A DNA stretch of 64,000 nt, from assembly GCF_014196345.1 (NCBI RefSeq), contig NZ_JACIDN010000011.1, positions 1 to 64,000 of the forward strand, written 5' to 3'. Both the position numbers and the translations under genes were made by a program. Under the pieces are notes generated by a model. It was not told where the DNA came from. It saw nothing but the letters and a program-made list of their open reading frames with translations, and searched no databases. The DNA comes from Methylobacterium brachythecii. GTDB lineage: Bacteria; Pseudomonadota; Alphaproteobacteria; Rhizobiales; Beijerinckiaceae. Shown one piece after another: positions 48,674 to 58,226 of the stretch (the first letter of the stretch is position 1; each line of letters starts with the position of its first letter).

Positions 48674-50128
48674 ATGCTGAACCGGGTTGTTGGACGGGTG
48701 ATCGGCGCTTTCGCGGCGCTCACGGCGCTGGCGGGCAGCGCCGGCGCGGTCACGGCGCCGATCGTCGTAGTCGAGGTCGATTCCGGCAAGGTGATCTACA
48801 GCCAGGCGGCCACCGACCCGTGGTACCCGGCCTCGATCACGAAGCTGATGACCACCTACGTCGCCCTCGACCTGGTGCGCCAGGGCAAGATCTCGCGCGA
48901 CAGTCTGCTGACGATCTCGCCGGCGGCCGCGGCCGAGCCGCCCTCGAAGATGGGCTTCAAGCCCGGCACGCAGCTCACCCTCGACAACGCGCTCAAGATC
49001 ATCATGGTCAAGTCGGCCAACGACGTGGCCTGGGCGGTCGGCGAGAATCTCGGCGGTTCGATCGAGGGCTTCGCCGACCTGATGAACGAGACCGCGCGCC
49101 GGATCGGCATGCGCGAGAGCCGCTGGTACAACCCCAACGGCCTGCCCGAGCCGCGCCAATGGACCTCCGCCCGCGACATGGCGACCCTGGCCCGCGCCCT
49201 GATGCGCGACTTCCCCGAGGCGCACGACCTCTTCAACATCTCGGCGATCCAGTACGGCAAGTATGTGGTGGCCAACCATAATGGCCTGCTCGGGCGTTAT
49301 GCCGGGGCCGACGGCATGAAGACCGGCTTCATCTGCTCGGGCGGCTTCAACGTGGTGGCGAGCGCCACGCGCAACGGCCGCCGCATCGTCGCCGTGGTGA
49401 TGGGCCAGGCGAGCGCACGCGAGCGCGACCTCAAGACCGCCGACCTGTTCGATTACGGCTTCAGTCAGTCCGCCGGTTGGACCGCGCCGACGCTCGAAGC
49501 CCTGCCCTCCTCCAGCCTCTCCGAGCCGCCGGACATGCGGCCCTTCATCTGCGACCGCAAGAAGCCGATGCCGGTCGACGAGGGCCAGGGAGCGATCACC
49601 GCCGGCGGCCCGGCCGGGGCCGACAACGCCTTCTCGCAGCTGCTCGGCTCGCCGACCTCGGGTCAGGCGCCGCTGGCGCTGGCCACGCTGAACAGTGCCA
49701 ACATGCGCGGCCGCAGCCTGCCGCCGCGCGCACCCCTCCAGCCGATCGCGGTCTGGACCGGCAGCAACCCGGCCGAGGGCGCGGCCATGCTCGCGGCGGA
49801 AGAGGAAGCCGCCAAGAACACCAAGGCCACCAAGCTTGCCGCCGCCAAGGAGAAGCGCGAGGCGGCGCGGCAGGCCGCCAAGCAGGCCAAGGCCGAGAAG
49901 GCCGCCAAACAACGCGCCGCCGCGGTGACCGCGCCGCACTCTCACAAGGGCGCCCTCCCCGCCTCGGCCAGCGCCTATACGGCGCCCGATACCAAGGAAA
50001 AAAAGGGCTCGGCCAAGTCCGCCGCCAAGCCGGCTCTGAAGGCCGCAGCGAAGCCGGCCGCCAAACCCGCCGCGAAGGCTGCCGCCAAGCCTACGGGCAA
50101 GAAGAAGAGCGCGGCGGCAGACGAGTAG
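48674..50128 (+). CDS. D-alanyl-D-alanine carboxypeptidase (PBP5/6, DacF type) with Lys/Ala-rich tail
   Basis: 484 residues, S11 serine peptidase. A signal peptide (about 1-25) is followed by SITK (S54, K57), SAN (S114-N116) and KTG (about 216-218), the three active-site motifs. Beyond the enzyme domain, the C-terminal 100+ residues are Ala/Lys/Pro-rich (AAKPAAKPAAKAA-type repeats), a histone H1-like tail that could bind wall polymers. The true start is uncertain: the ATG at 48674 has no clear SD, but it gives a proper signal peptide. Confidence 0.9.
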   Translation: MLNRVVGRVIGAFAALTALAGSAGAVTAPIVVVEVDSGKVIYSQAATDPWYPASITKLMTTYVALDLVRQGKISRDSLLTISPAAAAEPPSKMGFKPGTQLTLDNALKIIMVKSANDVAWAVGENLGGSIEGFADLMNETARRIGMRESRWYNPNGLPEPRQWTSARDMATLARALMRDFPEAHDLFNISAIQYGKYVVANHNGLLGRYAGADGMKTGFICSGGFNVVASATRNGRRIVAVVMGQASARERDLKTADLFDYGFSQSAGWTAPTLEALPSSSLSEPPDMRPFICDRKKPMPVDEGQGAITAGGPAGADNAFSQLLGSPTSGQAPLALATLNSANMRGRSLPPRAPLQPIAVWTGSNPAEGAAMLAAEEEAAKNTKATKLAAAKEKREAARQAAKQAKAEKAAKQRAAAVTAPHSHKGALPASASAYTAPDTKEKKGSAKSAAKPALKAAAKPAAKPAAKAAAKPTGKKKSAAADE

Positions 50129-50220
50129 GACCAGCGTTGGGGCCTCGGCTCTGAGGCGCGACGACCGGCTGGACGGTTCGTCCGGGACTTCTCGCGCCCG
50201 ATTTTCCCTACCCGACTATC

Positions 50221-50334
50221 TCCTCATCCTGCGGTGCCTGCGCCAGCCGGCCTTGACGGAGGGGCCATATGTCTCGCGATCCCTGGAGCCCACCTTCGAG
50301 GGGGGCGCTTGGCGCCGCCACCTCCGGATGAGGA
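50221..50334. repeat. Intergenic palindromic repeat, family A copy 2 (degenerate)
   Basis: TCCTCATCC (50221-50229) pairs with GGATGAGGA (50326-50334), and the centre carries GGAGCCCACCTTCGAGG, closely matching the core of the element at 10471-10571. It lies between the carboxypeptidase and marR genes. Confidence 0.75.
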
Positions 50335-50378
50335 CAGGGAGTGGGATAGCGAACCGGCTGCTGAACCGCTTGCAAGAT

Positions 50379-50396
50379 AATAGATAGTATTCTATT
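50379..50396. promoter_or_regulatory. MarR operator candidate
   Basis: AATAGA-TAGTAT-TCTATT, an 18-bp inverted repeat in an AT-rich promoter stretch, 50 bases before the marR ATG. Likely autoregulatory site of the efflux operon. Confidence 0.55.
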
Positions 50397-50445
50397 TAAT
50401 AGGCATCTCTTCATTGCGCCGTGTTTGCCCGGCGCAGGTCATCGC

Positions 50446-50925
50446 ATGTCCGCTGATCTGGCCCTGCTCCGCCAAGCCTACACGCAGGCCCTACTGCTCG
50501 CCGGCCGCCACTGGCGGCGTGCGGCAGACGCCGTCGTGCAGCCGCATGGCATCTCGGATGCAACTGCGCTTCCGCTGCTGATGATCGGGCGCATGCAGGG
50601 TGAGCCCCGGCAGAATGCCTTGGCGGATGCGGTCGGGATCGAAGGCCCCTCCCTGGTGCGGCTGCTCGACCAGCTCTGCGCCGCAGGTCTCGTCCAGCGC
50701 AAGGAGGACCCCACCGACCGCCGCGCCAAAGTCCTCAGCCTCACGCCGGCGGGCCAGTCGACGGTCGCCCGCATGGAAACCGATCTCGATCATCTGCGCG
50801 AATCGGTGTTCGCCCGGGTCAGCAGAGCCGACCTCGAGGCCAGTCTGCGGGTCTTCCGCGTGCTGCAGGACGTCGATCGGACGACCGCGCGGGGCGAAGC
50901 CCCGATCCGGGAGGCGGCGCAATGA
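50446..50925 (+). CDS. MarR-family regulator of the FUSC efflux operon
   Basis: 159 residues. A winged helix (NALADAVGIEGPSLVRLLDQ, the wing DPTDRRAKVLSLTPAG, about 55-105) with helices at both ends for dimerisation. Its stop overlaps the efflux gene ATG by 4 bases, so it is cotranscribed with its probable targets. The ligand is probably an aromatic acid, judging from AaeR/MarR-like systems, which is inference. Confidence 0.9.
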   Translation: MSADLALLRQAYTQALLLAGRHWRRAADAVVQPHGISDATALPLLMIGRMQGEPRQNALADAVGIEGPSLVRLLDQLCAAGLVQRKEDPTDRRAKVLSLTPAGQSTVARMETDLDHLRESVFARVSRADLEASLRVFRVLQDVDRTTARGEAPIREAAQ

Positions 50926-52964
50926 CCGTTCCCGGCTGGCGCGACTGGGCCTTCGCGCTCAAGACATTCGGGGCGGCGATGCTGGCCCTGTATCTCGCGA
51001 TGTGGATCGATTTGCCGCGTCCGTATTGGGCGCTCGGCACGGTCTTCATCACGAGCCAGGTGCTGGCGGGCGCGACGCGCTCGAAGGCGATCTACCGGGT
51101 CTTCGGAACGCTGCTCGGCGCCGTCGTCAGCGTCATCCTGGTCCCCAATCTCGCGAATGCACCCGAACTGCTGACCGTCGCCATCGCGCTCTGGGTCGCC
51201 GTCTGCCTGTACTTCTCGCTGCTCGATCGGACGCCCCGGAGCTACCTGATGATGCTCGGCGGCTATACGGCGGCCCTGATCGGCTTCCCCGCCGTCGGCG
51301 AGCCGGGCACGATGTTCGATACCGCCGTGGCGCGGGCAGAGGAGATCACCCTCGGCATCCTCTGCGCCTCCCTCGCCAACACGGTAGTGCTGCCCCAATC
51401 GGTCGCCCCGCTGATTGCCGGGCGGCTGGACCATTGGCTGCGCGATGCGCGCGCCTGGGTCGTGAGCGTCCTGAGCCGAAGCAGCGACGCGGGCGACATG
51501 CAGATCAGGCGCCTCAAGCTCGCCTCGGACGCCATCGCCTTCGATGCCCTGGCGACCCCGCTGCGCTACGACATGTCTGGCGCGGAGCGCTCGGCCGAGG
51601 CCATGGCGACGCTACGCCAGCACATGCTGATGTTCCTGCCCATCGTCTCGGCGCTTGCCGACCGCATCGAGGTTCTGAGGCGCGCGGGCACGATGCCCGG
51701 ACGCCTCGACGCCTTGCTCGACGACGCGGCGGCCTGGCTCGCCTCCGGGCGCACCGACCCGATCGAGGCGCAGGGCCTGCGAGCGCGGGCCGACGCGATG
51801 TACCCGCCCCTGAGCCACCACGCGTCCTGGACGGACCTGGTGCTCGCAAGCCTGCTGGCGCGCTTGCGCGACTTCATCGACCTTCGGCAGGATGCCCGCC
51901 TCCTGCAGCGCCACATCCTCGACGGGACGCCGGCCACGGAGGATCTCGCCTTCAGCTACACCGCGAAGGCGCGCACGATCCGCCATCGTGATCATGGCAT
52001 GGCCCTGCTCTCCGCCATCGGCGTGTTTCTCTCGGTGCTGCTGACCTGCGCGATCTGGATCGCCACAGGCTGGCCGGATGGCGCGGGCGCTCCGATGATG
52101 GCCGCGGTCGGCTGCTGCTTCTTTGCCGTTCAGGATGATCCCGCCCCGTCCATCGTCGGCTTCGCCAATTCCGCCATCGTCGGAGGCATCGGCGCGGTGA
52201 TCTACCTGTTCGGGATCCTTCCGCTCGCCACGAATTTCGAGATGCTGACGCTTGCTCTGGCGCCGGGTCTCTTGCTGTGCGCCCTCTTCATCACCCAGCC
52301 CAAGACGCAGCCGATCGCCATGGGCGCGGCCGTGAACGGCTCGGCGATGATCGCGCTCCAGGGCAGCTATACCGGCGATTTCGCGGCCTTCGCCAACTCC
52401 TCCATCGCCGTCGTTGCCGGAATGTGGATCGCCGCGCTGGTGACGCGCCTAGTCCGCTCGGTCGGGGCGGGATGGACGGCCCATCGCTTGCGCGGCGTGA
52501 ACCGGCGCAGCCTGGCGCAGGCCGCCGAGCGGCAGGGCGCACAGAACGGCCTGGAGCTCGCGGCGATCATGCTCGATCGCGTCGGCCTGATCGCGCCTCG
52601 CCTGGCGAGCCTGCCGCCCGACGATGCCGAATGGACGGCCGATCTCCTGGCGGAGGTGCGGGTTGGCATCAACGTGGTCGAGTTGCGCCGCGACCGCCGG
52701 TCTCTCACCAGGGATGCGCGCATGGCGATCGAGGCGCTGCTCGCGTCCCTGGCCGCGCATTTCCACAGTGCTGTCGCGACACCGCCCGACGGCCTCCTCG
52801 TCGATATCGATGCCGCCCTGGATGCGGTGATCGCCGATCCGATGCGCACGGCCCGCGACGCCGCACTGATGGGTCTCGTCGGCGTCCGGCGCGGGCTATT
52901 TCCCGATGCGGCGCCCTACCGTGCGCCCACACGCGCAACCACCGAACCGGGATTGGCCGCATGA
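50922..52964 (+). CDS. FUSC-family transporter, AaeB-like
   Basis: 680 residues with two clusters of membrane helices (about 10-160 and 360-510) separated by a cytoplasmic helical domain, as in AaeB p-hydroxybenzoate efflux proteins. The N-terminal part LPRPYWALGTVFITSQVLAG is typical of FUSC. It starts in a 4-base overlap with marR and overlaps the DUF1656 gene by 4 bases. Confidence 0.9.
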   Translation: MTVPGWRDWAFALKTFGAAMLALYLAMWIDLPRPYWALGTVFITSQVLAGATRSKAIYRVFGTLLGAVVSVILVPNLANAPELLTVAIALWVAVCLYFSLLDRTPRSYLMMLGGYTAALIGFPAVGEPGTMFDTAVARAEEITLGILCASLANTVVLPQSVAPLIAGRLDHWLRDARAWVVSVLSRSSDAGDMQIRRLKLASDAIAFDALATPLRYDMSGAERSAEAMATLRQHMLMFLPIVSALADRIEVLRRAGTMPGRLDALLDDAAAWLASGRTDPIEAQGLRARADAMYPPLSHHASWTDLVLASLLARLRDFIDLRQDARLLQRHILDGTPATEDLAFSYTAKARTIRHRDHGMALLSAIGVFLSVLLTCAIWIATGWPDGAGAPMMAAVGCCFFAVQDDPAPSIVGFANSAIVGGIGAVIYLFGILPLATNFEMLTLALAPGLLLCALFITQPKTQPIAMGAAVNGSAMIALQGSYTGDFAAFANSSIAVVAGMWIAALVTRLVRSVGAGWTAHRLRGVNRRSLAQAAERQGAQNGLELAAIMLDRVGLIAPRLASLPPDDAEWTADLLAEVRVGINVVELRRDRRSLTRDARMAIEALLASLAAHFHSAVATPPDGLLVDIDAALDAVIADPMRTARDAALMGLVGVRRGLFPDAAPYRAPTRATTEPGLAA

Positions 52965-53170
52965 CCGGCGAACTCGACGTCTACGGCGTCTTCATTCCGA
53001 GCCTCGCGGCCTGGATGCTTCTGGCGTTTCTGGCGAGCATCGTCCTTCGCAGGTCGCTCGCCGCCGCCGGCTTCTATCGGCTCGTCTGGCATCGCCCGCT
53101 CTTCGATCTCGCGCTCTACGTCATCGTGCTCGGCGCCGTCGTCTCGGTCGCGCTGCCCCTGACGTCCTGA
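52961..53170 (+). CDS. DUF1656 membrane protein, AaeX-like
   Basis: 69 residues with two membrane helices (about 13-29 and 48-66); short hydrophobic DUF1656 proteins are the AaeX partners of FUSC/HlyD efflux pairs. The 4-base overlap with the FUSC gene and position before the HlyD gene support this. Confidence 0.88.
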   Translation: MTGELDVYGVFIPSLAAWMLLAFLASIVLRRSLAAAGFYRLVWHRPLFDLALYVIVLGAVVSVALPLTS

Positions 53171-53218
53171 CGATCACAAAAACCAACCCTTCGCATCCTC
53201 ACGTCGGTTCGGCCTCCC

Positions 53219-54130
53219 ATGACACGGTTCCTCGCCCTCGGCTTTCGTCTTCTCGTCACCCTGGCGATGGTTGCCGTGGCGATCGTCGTCGGGCTGGCGC
53301 TGTGGGACTACTACATGGACGCCCCATGGACGCGCGACGGTCGGGTCAGGGCCGACGTCGTCGCCGTGGCGCCCGACGTCTCCGGCCTCGTCACCGAGGT
53401 CCTGGTAGGGGACAACCAGTTGGTGAAACGCGGCGACGTGCTGTTCCGGATCGACCCCGAGCGCTTCACCCTTGCCCTGCGTCAGGCCGACGCCATCGTG
53501 GAGGGCAAGAAGGCGAGTGCCGACCAAGCCAACGCCGATTACGTCCGCTACAGCAAGCTGAGCGACGCGGTCGTCTCACAGCAGAAATTGGAGGCCGCCC
53601 GCGCCACCGACCTCGAGGCCAAGGCCGCCTACGACCAGGCCCTGGCCGACCGGGATCTGGCCAAGCTGAACCTGGAGCGTTCTGCGGTGAAGGCGTCGGT
53701 GAACGGCCGGATCACCAACATGGAGCTGCGGCCGGGTGCCTACGTGACCACCGGCAAGGGTGTGATGGCGCTGATCGACAACGACACGCTTCGCGTCGAA
53801 GGCTATTTCGAGGAGACGAAACTTCCGCGCATCCATATCGGCGACAAGGCCAGCATCCGCCTGATGGGCGACGACGCGGTGCTGACGGGCCACGTCGAGA
53901 GCTTTGCCGGTGGCATCGAGGATCGCGAGCGGAGCGCCGGCAGCAACCTGCTCGCCAACGTCAACCCCACCTTCGCCTGGGTCCGCCTCGCCCAGCGCGT
54001 TCCCGTCAGGATCGCCCTGGACAGCCCGCCCGAGACCCTGCGCCTCGTCTCTGGCCGCACCGCCACGGTCGCCATCGGGCCGACCGGCGGACGGACCTGG
54101 CTCGACGCGTTCGGCGCTTGGCGGAAATAG
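53219..54130 (+). CDS. HlyD-family adaptor, AaeA-like
   Basis: 303 residues. An N-terminal membrane anchor (about 8-28), a lipoyl half-motif (DGRVRADVVAVAPDVSGLV), a single coiled-coil hairpin and a barrel (RLMGDDAVLTGHVES). It matches AaeA-type adaptors, which lack a long hairpin. It is 48 bases after the DUF1656 gene. Together the operon reads marR-aaeB-aaeX-aaeA and would export aromatic acids or similar compounds. Confidence 0.9.
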   Translation: MTRFLALGFRLLVTLAMVAVAIVVGLALWDYYMDAPWTRDGRVRADVVAVAPDVSGLVTEVLVGDNQLVKRGDVLFRIDPERFTLALRQADAIVEGKKASADQANADYVRYSKLSDAVVSQQKLEAARATDLEAKAAYDQALADRDLAKLNLERSAVKASVNGRITNMELRPGAYVTTGKGVMALIDNDTLRVEGYFEETKLPRIHIGDKASIRLMGDDAVLTGHVESFAGGIEDRERSAGSNLLANVNPTFAWVRLAQRVPVRIALDSPPETLRLVSGRTATVAIGPTGGRTWLDAFGAWRK

Positions 54131-54377
54131 GCGGTCGGCGATTCAGCCGAAGGATCAGGCCCGCTCGTGCGCAAATTCTGCGACCGTGTTGCCATGTGTC
54201 CATCGCCGCACATCGAGGCGTTAACCATCTCCGTGAAGACTGTTTTGCGACCCGCAACGAAGGCCGAAGCTTGCGAAGCATAGGGTAAGCTTTCATGCAG
54301 GAGCATGCGTCGGCCGATCGGGGAAAAGCGATCTTCTGCTCGCGCTGTCTCGCATTTAACGGCGTTACGATCGCTTC

Positions 54378-54782
54378 ATGCACCGCAGAGCGGGTCTTAT
54401 GCAGAAAGAATACGTTTCCCGACACCGCATCGTTCTACTGGTCGAGGATGAGGCTCTCTTGCGCGTGATCACGACCGAGATGCTCGAGGATACCGGCGCG
54501 ACCGTCATCGGGGTGGAAACCGCGGACGCGGCTTGGCAAATTCTTCAGACGAGGTCTGACGTCGACATCGTGTTCACGGACGTGAACATGCCCGGCTCGA
54601 TGAATGGCGTCGTGCTGGCTCACCGCGTCCGAGAGCGGTGGCCGCACATCGCTCTCGTCATCACCTCTGGGCGCCACCTCCTGAGCGAGGCCGAGATTCC
54701 CGCCAGGGGGCACTTCCTTCCGAAACCGTACCGCTACCAGCAGATCGTCGGTGCCATGGAACTGGCCGCTCCTCGGCAATGA
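54378..54782 (+). CDS. Stand-alone CheY-like response regulator
   Basis: 134 residues consisting only of a receiver domain: acidic pair E23/D24, phospho-acceptor D68 in FTDVNMPG, T/S switch in LVITSG and Lys in LPKPY. No output domain, so it acts by protein-protein interaction. No histidine kinase is adjacent. An in-frame ATG at 54399 (MQKEYVSRHR) is an equally likely start and would remove 7 residues. Confidence 0.85.
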   Translation: MHRRAGLMQKEYVSRHRIVLLVEDEALLRVITTEMLEDTGATVIGVETADAAWQILQTRSDVDIVFTDVNMPGSMNGVVLAHRVRERWPHIALVITSGRHLLSEAEIPARGHFLPKPYRYQQIVGAMELAAPRQ

Positions 54783-54949
54783 AGCATGGCGGCCGGGACG
54801 CCGTGACCCGGGTCGATGACGTCGACCGGTTGCAACGAGGACCATCGCGTCGGAACTGCCACGCGAAGCCGTGCATTATGAGAAAGTGTTTTCTGTTTTC
54901 GGCAAGCGTTGGCGCTTTTGCCGTCCGTAGCTTTCAATATTGGACAGTA

Positions 54950-55186
54950 ATGCGTCTTAACTCGTTGGAAACCATCCGCGGTCTGATGGATCGCATCGTG
55001 GCCGAGGAAGCCTTCGCGGCCCATCTCGACCGGCTCTGGTCCAAGGCCTGCGTCGTCGGCGATTCCGAGAAGGCCCAGGTGCTGCAGATTCTCGTCGACA
55101 AGCAGCGCAGACAGACCCGCGACCTTCGGGGCCGGATCGCCGTGCTGAGCCAGCGCTACAGCGGGACCTACCACGTCAACTTCTGA
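54950..55186 (+). CDS. Small hypothetical protein
   Basis: 78 residues, mostly helical (LETIRGLMDRIVAEEAFAAH, LQILVDKQRRQTRDLRGRIA), soluble. Upstream extension of the frame (to 54638) shadows the response-regulator gene. It lies 167 bases after the response regulator. No family recognised. Confidence 0.6.
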   Translation: MRLNSLETIRGLMDRIVAEEAFAAHLDRLWSKACVVGDSEKAQVLQILVDKQRRQTRDLRGRIAVLSQRYSGTYHVNF

Positions 55187-55559
55187 TGCCGCTGTCGCGA
55201 CGCTCAGGCTGGCTGTCGGCGAGCGACGCCAGTAATCTCTGAAAACATTTCACGGGCGAGCGGCGCAGGACCGATGCTGTTTTTCGGCTGTCTTGCGTTC
55301 TCGAAATACAAAAACGACGCACTACAGGCTATGAGGCCTGAAATGGTTGAGTATGCACATATTGCGTACGGCCCCATTTCTTCACGAGATGCGTGCGGCC
55401 GCGTAAAACTCACTTGCACGCAACTGTATACAATTCCGCATCTTCCAGAAATTTGTTTCCGAATAACGCAAGTTCGATTACCTTTCTCTCGAAGATGGTT
55501 GCAACCGCACCGCTCGCGTTGGGGTTCGGGATTGTGACGGACCGCAGAGGGAGAGCGGG
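55187..55559. other. AT-rich intergenic stretch
   Basis: 373 bases, clearly lower in GC than the surroundings, with several short frames but no convincing gene. It precedes the 57-residue gene at 55560. It may be a promoter-rich or horizontally acquired spacer. Confidence 0.5.
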
Positions 55560-55733
55560 ATGACACATGATCAGGCGTGCAACGAACATATCCGCGCCTT
55601 GGTGGAGCAAGCCCGGCGCGTAAGCGATCGCGGCGGATCGTTTCGGGTGCGCGTGTTGCTCGAGATGGTCTCGATCGAACTGGACAGGCAGCAAGCCGCT
55701 GCCCAGCCGGTGAAGCAGAGAATGCGCGCCTAG
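55560..55733 (+). CDS. Small hypothetical protein (57 residues)
   Basis: Starts MTHDQACNEHIRALVEQARR and ends VKQRMRA; helical and charged. An AGAGGGAGAG stretch 4-13 bases upstream of the ATG is a good ribosome-binding site. It follows the AT-rich gap, and codon use looks native (GC-rich third positions). No family recognised. Confidence 0.6.
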   Translation: MTHDQACNEHIRALVEQARRVSDRGGSFRVRVLLEMVSIELDRQQAAAQPVKQRMRA

Positions 55734-55847
55734 CGTTGCGCGCGGCGGCGCGTACGCTTCGCGCCGGTCTTCGATCAGCGCAGTGGCGGCGCGTGGGCCG
55801 ACCGCCTATCTCCCGGTGACGTTTCCACCGGGACCACGCTTCGCATC

Positions 55848-56972
55848 ATGTCCGAACCCGCCGGCCGCCCGACGCCGATCCCGCTGACCGTGCTCACGGG
55901 CTTCCTCGGCGCGGGCAAGACCACGCTGCTGAACCGGCTGCTTCAGGATCCCGCGCTCTCCGATACCGTGGTGATCGTGAATGAGTTCGGCGAGATCGGG
56001 CTCGATCACCTGCTCGTGGAGACACTCGACGAGGACATGATCCTGCTCGGGGCCGGCTGCCTGTGCTGTACCGTGCGCGGCGACCTGATCTCGGCCCTCG
56101 AAGACCTGCTGAGAAAGCGCGACAATCACCGCATCAAGCCTTTCCGCCGCGTCGTGATCGAGACCACCGGCCTCGCCGACCCGGCGCCGATCCTGCACGC
56201 GCTGATCGCCCACCCGTATCTGTCGCTGCGCTTCCGGCTGCAGGGCGTCGTCACCGTGGTGGACGCGGTGAACGGCGCCTCGACGCTCGATGCGCATCCG
56301 GAGGCCGTCCGCCAGGCCGCCGTCGCCGACACGCTGGTGACGACCAAGGCCGACCTGCCCGGCGCGGAGCCCGAACGGCTCGCGGCCCGACTGCGCGCGC
56401 TCAACGCCCATGCCCGGCTCGCCGGGCCGGACATTGCGGCCGAGACCCTGCTCGGCGGGTTTTTCGGGCTAGATGGTACGAGCGCGGACGTTCGGGCCTG
56501 GCTTGGCGCCGAGGACGAGCGCGCGAAGGGCCATGATCATCATCACGACCATGACGGCGAGCATCGCCATCATGGCCACGCGCATCACGACGTGAACCGG
56601 CACGATGCGGCGATCCGGGCCTTCCACCTCGTCAGCGACACTCCCGTGCCGCGCCCGGCCTTCGATATGTTCCTCGACCTGATCCGCTCGGCGCATGGGC
56701 CGAAGCTGCTGCGGCTCAAGGGGCTGGTCGCGATGGCCGACGATCCGGGGCGGCCGGTCGTGGTGCACGGCGTGCAACACGTCGTCCACACGCCGGTGAC
56801 CCTCGACGCTTGGCCCGACCAGGACCGCCGCTCGCGGCTCGTCTTGATCGTGCGCGACCTGAGTCCCGCCTTCGTCGAGCGGATCTGGGATGCGTTTCTC
56901 GGACGTCCGCGCATCGACGCGCCGGATGCGGCGGCACTCACCGACAATCCGCTCGCCATCCCGAACGGTTGA
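55848..56972 (+). CDS. CobW/ZNG-type GTPase (metal chaperone)
   Basis: 374 residues, G3E GTPase family. Walker A GAGKTT (about 21-26), the metal-binding CLCC (about 71-74), and a TKAD G4-like motif are present, with a CobW C-terminal domain from about residue 260. Between them is a His-rich stretch of about 25 residues (KGHDHHHDHDGEHRHHGHAH, about 227-246), a likely zinc or nickel reservoir. Family members insert zinc, cobalt or nickel into enzymes. Confidence 0.92.
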   Translation: MSEPAGRPTPIPLTVLTGFLGAGKTTLLNRLLQDPALSDTVVIVNEFGEIGLDHLLVETLDEDMILLGAGCLCCTVRGDLISALEDLLRKRDNHRIKPFRRVVIETTGLADPAPILHALIAHPYLSLRFRLQGVVTVVDAVNGASTLDAHPEAVRQAAVADTLVTTKADLPGAEPERLAARLRALNAHARLAGPDIAAETLLGGFFGLDGTSADVRAWLGAEDERAKGHDHHHDHDGEHRHHGHAHHDVNRHDAAIRAFHLVSDTPVPRPAFDMFLDLIRSAHGPKLLRLKGLVAMADDPGRPVVVHGVQHVVHTPVTLDAWPDQDRRSRLVLIVRDLSPAFVERIWDAFLGRPRIDAPDAAALTDNPLAIPNG

Positions 56973-57085
56973 ATTCGGGACGGCGCGGTCCGGCATCGTT
57001 CTTGAAACCTTAACCCCGTGCTCAACGGCAAACCGGCCTTCCGTCCCCGGACGGGACAACCGGTGCAGCGGATCAGGACGGGTCG

Positions 57086-58090
57086 ATGCAACCACGTTTC
57101 ACCATCATCCAGGGCGGCCTGCCCGAGACGGCGCCGCGCGCCGCCTCCGCAGAGAGGCGTCCCTGGCTTTCCCTGGTGAGCGACGCGCCGGTTGCGGATT
57201 CGCAGACGCCCGATGGCTGGCGGGTGATGCTGCGCCGGCCCTCGGAACTGCGCGATGCGGAGATCGAGGAATGGCGCGCGCTGGCCGCACGCCGCACCTG
57301 TCTCGAACCCTTCTCGGACCCCGATTTCCTCGCGACGGCGGCCCTACACCTGCCGCGCGGCCAGACCGGCGGCGTCGCCTTCGCCATGGCCTACGCCACT
57401 GGCGAAGGCGGCATCGAGCGCCTGCGCGGCGTGATTCCCCTCGTCCTGCCGGGCCCGATCTGGGGCGGCGCGTCCGTCTCGCTATGGCATGCTCCGCTCT
57501 CGCCACGCCTCGTCGAGCCGGTCTTCGATGATGGGGCCGCCGGCGACGCGGTCGAGGCGGTGCTCGGCCATCTCGCACACGTCAAGCCGACGGCCGGCCT
57601 GCGGCTGCCGGGGCTCGACGCCACTGGCGATCTCCTCGCGGCGCTTCGGGTCGAGCCGCGGCTGCACGTCGAGATGTGCCAGGCGCCGGCCGCCATCCCG
57701 GAGGCTCAATTCGTGACGCTGGCGAGCCGTGAGACCGTCTCGTGCGTCGAGCGGGTCACCGGAGCGGACGCGATCCGCGACGCGGTCGAGCGCTTCCTTC
57801 TGGTGGATGCCCAGCGTTCGCGTCGCCCGATCCTGTCCGATCCTGCGGCTGCCTCGACTCTGCGTGTCGTCTCGCGCCTCTTCGGCCGCCGCGGTCTCAT
57901 CGAGGTCGAGCTGAATTCCGCCGGGGGCGACGTGGTCTCCGGTGCGATCCGTCTCGGCCGAGAGGGCGAACGCGTGATTTGGCGCTCCGCGAACCTCGAC
58001 GAAGCCGGGCCGGCGCAACCCCGCACGGTCGACGTCGAGATCAGCCTGTCGGAGCCGGTGATGCGCGCTGGCGTGGTGGGCCAGGCCTGA
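57086..58090 (+). CDS. Acyltransferase-like hypothetical protein (GNAT/BioF2-like)
   Basis: 334 residues. LRDAEIEEWRALAARRTCLE and FSDPDFLATAALHLPRG resemble the start of GNAT/BioF2-type acyltransferases such as those in exopolysaccharide loci, but the acetyl-CoA-binding motif is not plain. No membrane helix or signal. It follows the CobW gene by 113 bases and its role is unclear. Confidence 0.7.
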   Translation: MQPRFTIIQGGLPETAPRAASAERRPWLSLVSDAPVADSQTPDGWRVMLRRPSELRDAEIEEWRALAARRTCLEPFSDPDFLATAALHLPRGQTGGVAFAMAYATGEGGIERLRGVIPLVLPGPIWGGASVSLWHAPLSPRLVEPVFDDGAAGDAVEAVLGHLAHVKPTAGLRLPGLDATGDLLAALRVEPRLHVEMCQAPAAIPEAQFVTLASRETVSCVERVTGADAIRDAVERFLLVDAQRSRRPILSDPAAASTLRVVSRLFGRRGLIEVELNSAGGDVVSGAIRLGREGERVIWRSANLDEAGPAQPRTVDVEISLSEPVMRAGVVGQA

Positions 58091-58155
58091 GCCGAGGCTC
58101 GACCCTCGACGCGCCGCGCTATTCGTGCGGAACCATACGCTTTTCGATTGTGAAC

Positions 58156-58180
58156 AATTCAATCTCTGCTAGATTGAATT
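58156..58180. promoter_or_regulatory. AT-rich perfect palindrome
   Basis: AATTCAATCT-CTGCT-AGATTGAATT, 10-bp perfect arms. It is far more AT-rich than the region and lies 47 bases before a possible 25-residue membrane peptide. Operator-like; no known regulator. Confidence 0.6.
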
Positions 58181-58226
58181 CATCATTCGAAACGCGCGGT
58201 AGGCCGTGTCGTGGGAGAGCAATGCG

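Larger units (their letters stand above)
50129..50445. other. Intergenic region with repeat and MarR operator
   Basis: 317 bases without a gene. Contents: the degenerate family A palindrome (50221-50334), then an AT-rich stretch with an operator-like inverted repeat (50379-50396) in front of the marR gene. Confidence 0.7.
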
